A DNA stretch of 64,000 nucleotides from Variovorax boronicumulans (GTDB lineage Bacteria; Pseudomonadota; Gammaproteobacteria; Burkholderiales; Burkholderiaceae_C), in contig NZ_JAUSSG010000008.1 in NCBI RefSeq assembly GCF_030812215.1, forward strand, positions 1 to 64,000, written 5' to 3'. Shown piece by piece: positions 60,030-64,000 of this stretch (within the stretch, counting starts at the first letter, position 1; every line of letters begins with the position of its first letter). Made by a program: the position numbers and the translations under genes. The notes beneath the pieces are model-generated. The model searched no databases. It worked only from the letters and a program-made list of their open reading frames with translations, and was not told the origin of the DNA.

Positions 60030-61886
60030 ATGCTGGCGAGGCTGGGCGCACTGCTTTCGCTGTGGCTGGCGGTGCTCGTGACCGGCCCTGCCGGCGTGGG
60101 GGCCGCGGCGGGGGCGCCGCTCCAGGCCGTCGATGGCTCGATCGAGTTGCGCCAGGGCACCATCACGACGTCGGTCGACGGCATCACCCGCACCGGGCCG
60201 GTCGAACTCTCCTACCACTGGGACCGCCAGCACCGGGGGCGGCCGGGCGTGGCGAGCTTCGACCTGCCGTTCACCCTCCCGGCCGCGCCGGAAACGCCCT
60301 GGGGCATCTTCATTCCCCGCGTCGGCAACGTCTTCGAGGTACAGCTCAACGGGGCGCTGCTGCAGGTCTACGGCGACCTGGGCGCGGCCAACGAAGCCGA
60401 CTACGCCAAGGCGCCCATCTATGTGCCCGTGCCCGGACGCCTGCTGACTGCCGGCGAGAACCACCTGCAGATCCGACTGCGCGCCGACAGCGCCCGGCGC
60501 GCGGGACTCTCGCGCGTGGTCGTCGGTCCGGCCACGCCGGTGCGCACCGAACTCTTCGAGAGCGCGTACGCCTGGCGTTTCACCGGCTCGGTGCTGCTGA
60601 CCGCCTTCAGCCTGATCGTCGGCAGCATTGCGCTGGCACTCTGGCTCACGCAGGTAGACACCGGCGCCGTGGGGCGACACCGGCGCGACGGCATCTATTT
60701 CTGGGCGGCGCTGGCCGAATTCTGCTGGGCGATCCGCGTGGCCGACGGCGTGATCGCCGAGCCGCCGCTGCCCTGGGTTCCCTGGGGTGTGCTGATGGCC
60801 GCCTGCTATGCGGGGTGGGCGGCCTCGGCCATGATGTTCTGCTACCACCTCGCGGGGTGGGCCCGGAATCCGCGCCTGCAATGGCTGCGCTGGCCGCTCG
60901 CCGCGGTCGTCGCGGGAACGGTGGTGGCGAGCACGCTGGCGCTGCAGCGCGAGCAACCGGTGTGGCTCACCGGCTGGCTCGCCATCGAGATCGTGATCAT
61001 CGGCGTCTTCGTGGGCGGCTTCGTGGTGGCGACCGTGCGCAACCCGAGCACCGAGCGAATGCTGGTGGGCATCGCCGCGCTCGTCACGGTGGCCTTCGGT
61101 GTGCGCGACTGGCTGGTGATCCGCCTGAGCGACGCCTACGGCGAGACCACCTGGGTGCGCTATTCGTCGATTTTCTTCGGCATCGCGCTGCTCCTGATCG
61201 TGCTGCGGCGTTTTCATGCGGTGAGCACGCAGGCGCGCGGATGGGTTGCGGCCCTGGCCGACCGGGTCGCGCAACGCGAGCGCGAACTGGCGCTGACCTA
61301 TGCCGAGCTCGAGCAGGTGGCGCGCGACCAGGCCCGCACCCACGAGCGCGAGCGCATCCTGCGCGACATGCACGACGGCGTGGGCTCGCACATCAGCTCG
61401 GCGATCCGGCAATTGCAGTCGGGCCAGACCAGCTCCGAGGAACTGCTGCGCACGCTGCGCGACTCGCTCGACCAGCTCAAGCTGTCGATCGACTCGATCC
61501 ACCTGCCGCCGGGCGATGTCGGCGCGCTGCTGGCGGCGCTGCGCTACCGGCTGGAACCCCGGCTGGTGGCGGCGGGCATCGCGTTCGAATGGGCGGTGGA
61601 CGAAGTCGGGCCGGTGCAGCGGCTCGATGCGCACGCCATGCGGCAGCTGCAGTTCCTGCTGTTCGAGGCCATCTCCAACGTGCTGCAGCACGCCCAGGCC
61701 AGCGTGCTGCGGATCGAGGCGGACATGCAGGGCGACACCGTGCGGTTGCGGGTGATCGACAACGGCCGGGGCTTCGACGCCTCGCAGGTTCCGAGGGCGC
61801 TGTGGGAGCGCGCGGGGGCCATCGGGGCCCGGCTGGCGGTCGAAAGCCGACCGGGGCGCACGGTCGTTCAGCTCGCTTTCGGCTGA
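60030..61886 (+). CDS. 7TM-DISM-like sensor histidine kinase
   Basis: The 618-residue kinase has a signal peptide, a periplasmic jelly-roll-like domain (about 30-180: FDLPFTLPAAPETPWGIFIP, FEVQLNGALLQVYG) and seven or so helices (about 185-385). A coiled coil leads to HisKA_3 with His448 in L-R-D-M-H-D-G-V-G-S-H, then the ATPase (FEAISNVLQHAQAS, VIDNGRGFD). This 7TMR-DISM layout senses an extracellular ligand, perhaps sugar- or wall-derived. It pairs with the adjacent regulator. The ligand is unknown. Confidence 0.9.
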   Translation: MLARLGALLSLWLAVLVTGPAGVGAAAGAPLQAVDGSIELRQGTITTSVDGITRTGPVELSYHWDRQHRGRPGVASFDLPFTLPAAPETPWGIFIPRVGNVFEVQLNGALLQVYGDLGAANEADYAKAPIYVPVPGRLLTAGENHLQIRLRADSARRAGLSRVVVGPATPVRTELFESAYAWRFTGSVLLTAFSLIVGSIALALWLTQVDTGAVGRHRRDGIYFWAALAEFCWAIRVADGVIAEPPLPWVPWGVLMAACYAGWAASAMMFCYHLAGWARNPRLQWLRWPLAAVVAGTVVASTLALQREQPVWLTGWLAIEIVIIGVFVGGFVVATVRNPSTERMLVGIAALVTVAFGVRDWLVIRLSDAYGETTWVRYSSIFFGIALLLIVLRRFHAVSTQARGWVAALADRVAQRERELALTYAELEQVARDQARTHERERILRDMHDGVGSHISSAIRQLQSGQTSSEELLRTLRDSLDQLKLSIDSIHLPPGDVGALLAALRYRLEPRLVAAGIAFEWAVDEVGPVQRLDAHAMRQLQFLLFEAISNVLQHAQASVLRIEADMQGDTVRLRVIDNGRGFDASQVPRALWERAGAIGARLAVESRPGRTVVQLAFG

Positions 61887-61904
61887 AGTGGCATGCGGGG
61901 CGCG

Positions 61905-61910
61905 GATAAT
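61905..61910 (+). promoter_or_regulatory. -10-like GATAAT 8 nt before rodA
   Basis: GATAATCCGCCCCC precedes the rodA ATG, with no Shine-Dalgarno, in the layout seen at dapF and lpxC. Confidence 0.4.
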
Positions 61911-61918
61911 CCGCCCCC

Positions 61919-63073
61919 ATGTCTGCCGTGTTCAACCAGCCCTCCCTGGCGCGTCGAATTGCGCCCATCTTCCAGGGCTTCGACGGCTTTCTGGCCTTCG
62001 CCGTGCTGCTGCTCGCCTTTGCCGGGCTGCTGACCATGTATTCCTCCGGCTACGACCACGGCTCGCGCTTCGTCGACCATGGCCGCAACATGCTCTTGGC
62101 CGGCTTCATCATGTTCGTGGTGGCGCAGGTGCCGCCGCAGCGGCTGATGATGTTCGCGGTGCCGCTCTACGCCGCGGGCGTGGCCCTCTTGATCGCGGTG
62201 GCGCTCTTCGGCATCACCAAGAAGGGCGCCCAGCGCTGGATCAACGTCGGCATGGTGATCCAGCCCAGCGAAATCTTGAAGATCGCCATGCCGCTGATGC
62301 TGGCCTGGTGGTTCCAGCGGCGCGAAGGCCAGTTGCGGCCGCTCGACTTCGTGGTGGCCACGGTGCTGCTGGCGGTGCCGGTCGGGCTCATCATGAAGCA
62401 GCCTGACCTGGGCACATCGCTCCTGGTGCTGGCGGCGGGCCTGGCGGTGATCTTCTTCGCCGGCCTGCCCTGGAAGCTGATCGTGCCGCCGGTGGTGATC
62501 GGCGCCATTGCGATAACGCTGATCGTGAGCTTCGAGTCGACGCTGTGCGCCGACGGCGTCGACTGGCGCGTGCTGCACGACTACCAGAAGCAGCGCGTGT
62601 GCACGCTGCTCGACCCGAGCAAGGACCCGCTGGGCAAGGGCTTCCACATCATCCAGGGGATGATCGCCATCGGTTCGGGCGGTGTCGGCGGCAAGGGCTT
62701 CATGCAGGGCACCCAGACGCACCTCGAATTCATTCCCGAGCGCACCACCGACTTCATCTTCGCCGCCTATTCCGAGGAATTCGGGCTGGTGGGCAACCTG
62801 GCGCTGATCTCGGCCTTCATCCTCCTGATCTTCCGCGGGCTGGCCATCGCGACCAGCGCGACGACGCTCTTCTCGCGACTGCTGGCAGGGGCGGTCACGA
62901 TGATTTTCTTCACCTACGCCTTCGTGAACATGGGCATGGTGAGCGGCATCCTGCCGGTGGTGGGGGTGCCGCTGCCGTTCATCAGCTACGGCGGGACGGC
63001 GATGGTGACGCTGGGGCTGGGGCTGGGCATCCTGATGTCGATCGCCAGGGCGAGGAAGCTGGCGCAGAACTAG
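61919..63073 (+). CDS. rodA: rod-shape peptidoglycan polymerase RodA
   Basis: RodA is the SEDS glycosyltransferase of the elongasome, partner of PBP2. The 384-residue protein has ten helices and the SEDS motifs K-G-A-Q-R-W-I-N-V-G, Q-P-S-E-I-L-K, K-Q-P-D-L-G-T-S, E-R-T-T-D-F-I-F-A-A-Y-S-E-E and PFISYGGTAM. Unlike the usual case, no mreBCD or mrdA is adjacent; the upstream neighbour is the sensor kinase. FtsW at 40912 is its septal counterpart. Confidence 0.95.
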   Translation: MSAVFNQPSLARRIAPIFQGFDGFLAFAVLLLAFAGLLTMYSSGYDHGSRFVDHGRNMLLAGFIMFVVAQVPPQRLMMFAVPLYAAGVALLIAVALFGITKKGAQRWINVGMVIQPSEILKIAMPLMLAWWFQRREGQLRPLDFVVATVLLAVPVGLIMKQPDLGTSLLVLAAGLAVIFFAGLPWKLIVPPVVIGAIAITLIVSFESTLCADGVDWRVLHDYQKQRVCTLLDPSKDPLGKGFHIIQGMIAIGSGGVGGKGFMQGTQTHLEFIPERTTDFIFAAYSEEFGLVGNLALISAFILLIFRGLAIATSATTLFSRLLAGAVTMIFFTYAFVNMGMVSGILPVVGVPLPFISYGGTAMVTLGLGLGILMSIARARKLAQN

Positions 63074-63129
63074 CGCCCGAGTGCCCTTGGGCGCGGCGCG
63101 GGAGAGGGTGGCTGCCTAGAATGGCAGCC

Positions 63130-64000
63130 ATGATCTCTCGCGAACCTACCATCGAGCGCCTGGCAACAGCCCAACAACTCTTGCTCACGCCATTCGGACT
63201 CGACGAATCGCACCTGAGCAAGGCCCTGGCCGAGATCACCTCCCACAAGGTGGACGACGCCGACCTCTACTTCCAGTACACGCGCAGCGAAGGCTGGAGC
63301 CTCGAGGAGGGCATCGTCAAGACCGGCAGCTTCAGCATCGACCAGGGCGTTGGCGTGCGTGCGGTCAGCGGCGAGAAAACCGCATTCGCCTACTCGGACG
63401 ACATTTCCGAAGCCTCGCTCCTCGACGCGGCCCGCACGGTCCGCTCGATTTCCTCCGCGGGCCGCACCGGCCGCGTGAAGACGCCGACCCGCAAGATCGC
63501 CTCGAGCCGGTCGCTCTACAACGGCGTCGATCCCATCTCCACGCTCGACAGCACGGCCAAGGTCAAGCTGCTCGAAAAGACCGAGAAGCTGGCGCGTTCG
63601 CGCGATCCGCGCGTGGCGCAGGTCATGGCCGGCCTTGCAAGCGAATACGACGTGGTGCTCGTGGCACGCGCCGATGGCACGCTGGCCGCCGACGTGCGCC
63701 CGCTGGTGCGCCTCTCGGTCACCGTGATCGCCGAGCAGAACGGCCGGCGCGAAGTCGGCTCCGGCGGTGGCGGCGGGCGCTTCGGCCTCGCCTACTTCGA
63801 CGACGAGCAGATCGCCGAATACGTCGACCAGGCCGTGAAGGCCGCGCTGACCAACCTGGACGCCCGTCCGGCGCCCGCCGGCGAGATGACCGTGGTGCTC
63901 GGTTCCGGCTGGCCCGGCATCCTGCTGCACGAGGCCATCGGCCACGGGCTGGAAGGCGACTTCAATCGCAAGGGTTCGAGCGCGTTCTCCGGCCGCATCG
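63130..64000 (+). CDS. tldD: metalloprotease TldD, 5' part
   Basis: The gene runs off the right edge; 290 codons are present. TldD with TldE (PmbA) forms a zinc protease that degrades unfolded peptides and processes microcin B17 and the CcdA antitoxin in E. coli. Recognised by VDDADLYFQYTRSEGWSLEE, TGSFSIDQGVGVRAVSGEKT and the metal motif H-E-A-I-G-H-G-L-E-G-D (HExxxH). ATG 63130 was chosen with TAGAAT 7 nt upstream; ATG 63121, in frame, is an alternative. Confidence 0.93.
   Translation, partial: MISREPTIERLATAQQLLLTPFGLDESHLSKALAEITSHKVDDADLYFQYTRSEGWSLEEGIVKTGSFSIDQGVGVRAVSGEKTAFAYSDDISEASLLDAARTVRSISSAGRTGRVKTPTRKIASSRSLYNGVDPISTLDSTAKVKLLEKTEKLARSRDPRVAQVMAGLASEYDVVLVARADGTLAADVRPLVRLSVTVIAEQNGRREVGSGGGGGRFGLAYFDDEQIAEYVDQAVKAALTNLDARPAPAGEMTVVLGSGWPGILLHEAIGHGLEGDFNRKGSSAFSGRI

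Overview
The window is chromosomal DNA from a GC-rich beta-proteobacterium of the order Burkholderiales, most probably Comamonadaceae and Variovorax-like. This placement is my inference. It rests on the base composition, the intact division and cell-wall (dcw) cluster followed by lpxC, the dapF-DUF484-xerC order, the single-cysteine DksA, and accessory families (XapX, DUF3455, Tat-exported formamidase) typical of that group. I saw no rRNA, tRNA, CRISPR array or prophage.

Layout. 1-4.1 kb: an intergenic stretch with hairpins and a degenerate tetranucleotide tract, a large beta-propeller lipoprotein, and a minus-strand PAAR-metallopeptidase (likely type VI secretion effector) overlapping a small exported protein that may be its immunity partner. 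4.2-8.3 kb: a divergent pair made of a Tat-exported acetamidase/formamidase and an AraC regulator fused in frame to a second copy of the same enzyme. 8.5-10.4 kb: DUF3455 lipoprotein, ECF sigma factor and anti-sigma factor. 10.4-12.4 kb: an MFS exporter and a DsbA-fold isomerase. 12.4-18.4 kb: a LysR regulator divergent from a tightly overlapped isochorismatase-like / XapX / amidohydrolase / DoxX / MFS operon. 18.5-22.9 kb: dapF, DUF484, ydcF-like, xerC, rlmI. 23-30.6 kb: a COG0523 metallochaperone, a DUF945 protein, a long DksA, a conserved unknown, hslV and hslU. 30.7-50.7 kb: the complete dcw cluster mraZ-rsmH-ftsL-ftsI-murE-murF-mraY-murD-ftsW-murG-murC-ddl-ftsQ-ftsA-ftsZ, then lpxC and a 58-residue membrane protein. 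50.7-59.1 kb, mostly minus strand: ruvC, a CdsA-like enzyme, a PlsC-like acyltransferase, a plus-strand DUF2809 protein, mtgA, aroE, a TonB-like protein, an RNase II-family nuclease and a small hydrolase. 59.3-64 kb: a two-component system, rodA, and tldD running off the end.

How it works together. The dcw block makes the peptidoglycan precursor and the septal synthesis machinery; mtgA and rodA add further wall synthesis, dapF supplies meso-diaminopimelate, lpxC commits to lipid A, and PlsC/CdsA supply phospholipid. MraZ probably controls the cluster through four exactly 10-bp-phased boxes.

Most unusual observations. (1) Several operon junctions carry repetitive sequence that reads as a short open frame starting on ATGA at the upstream stop and ending on, or 2 nt before, the next start (rsmH-ftsL, murE-murF, murG-murC, RNase-TonB). 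Two of these are near-identical copies 20 kb apart. (2) MurD and the PlsC-like enzyme carry long disordered insertions (about 225 and 90 residues) between their catalytic blocks, and DksA has a histone-H1-like tail of about 200 residues. (3) There is an AraC-formamidase fusion. (4) A PAAR-peptidase effector has its Shine-Dalgarno buried in a perfect hairpin. (5) At least seven genes have a -10-like hexamer 6-8 nt before the start codon and no Shine-Dalgarno, suggesting leaderless mRNAs.
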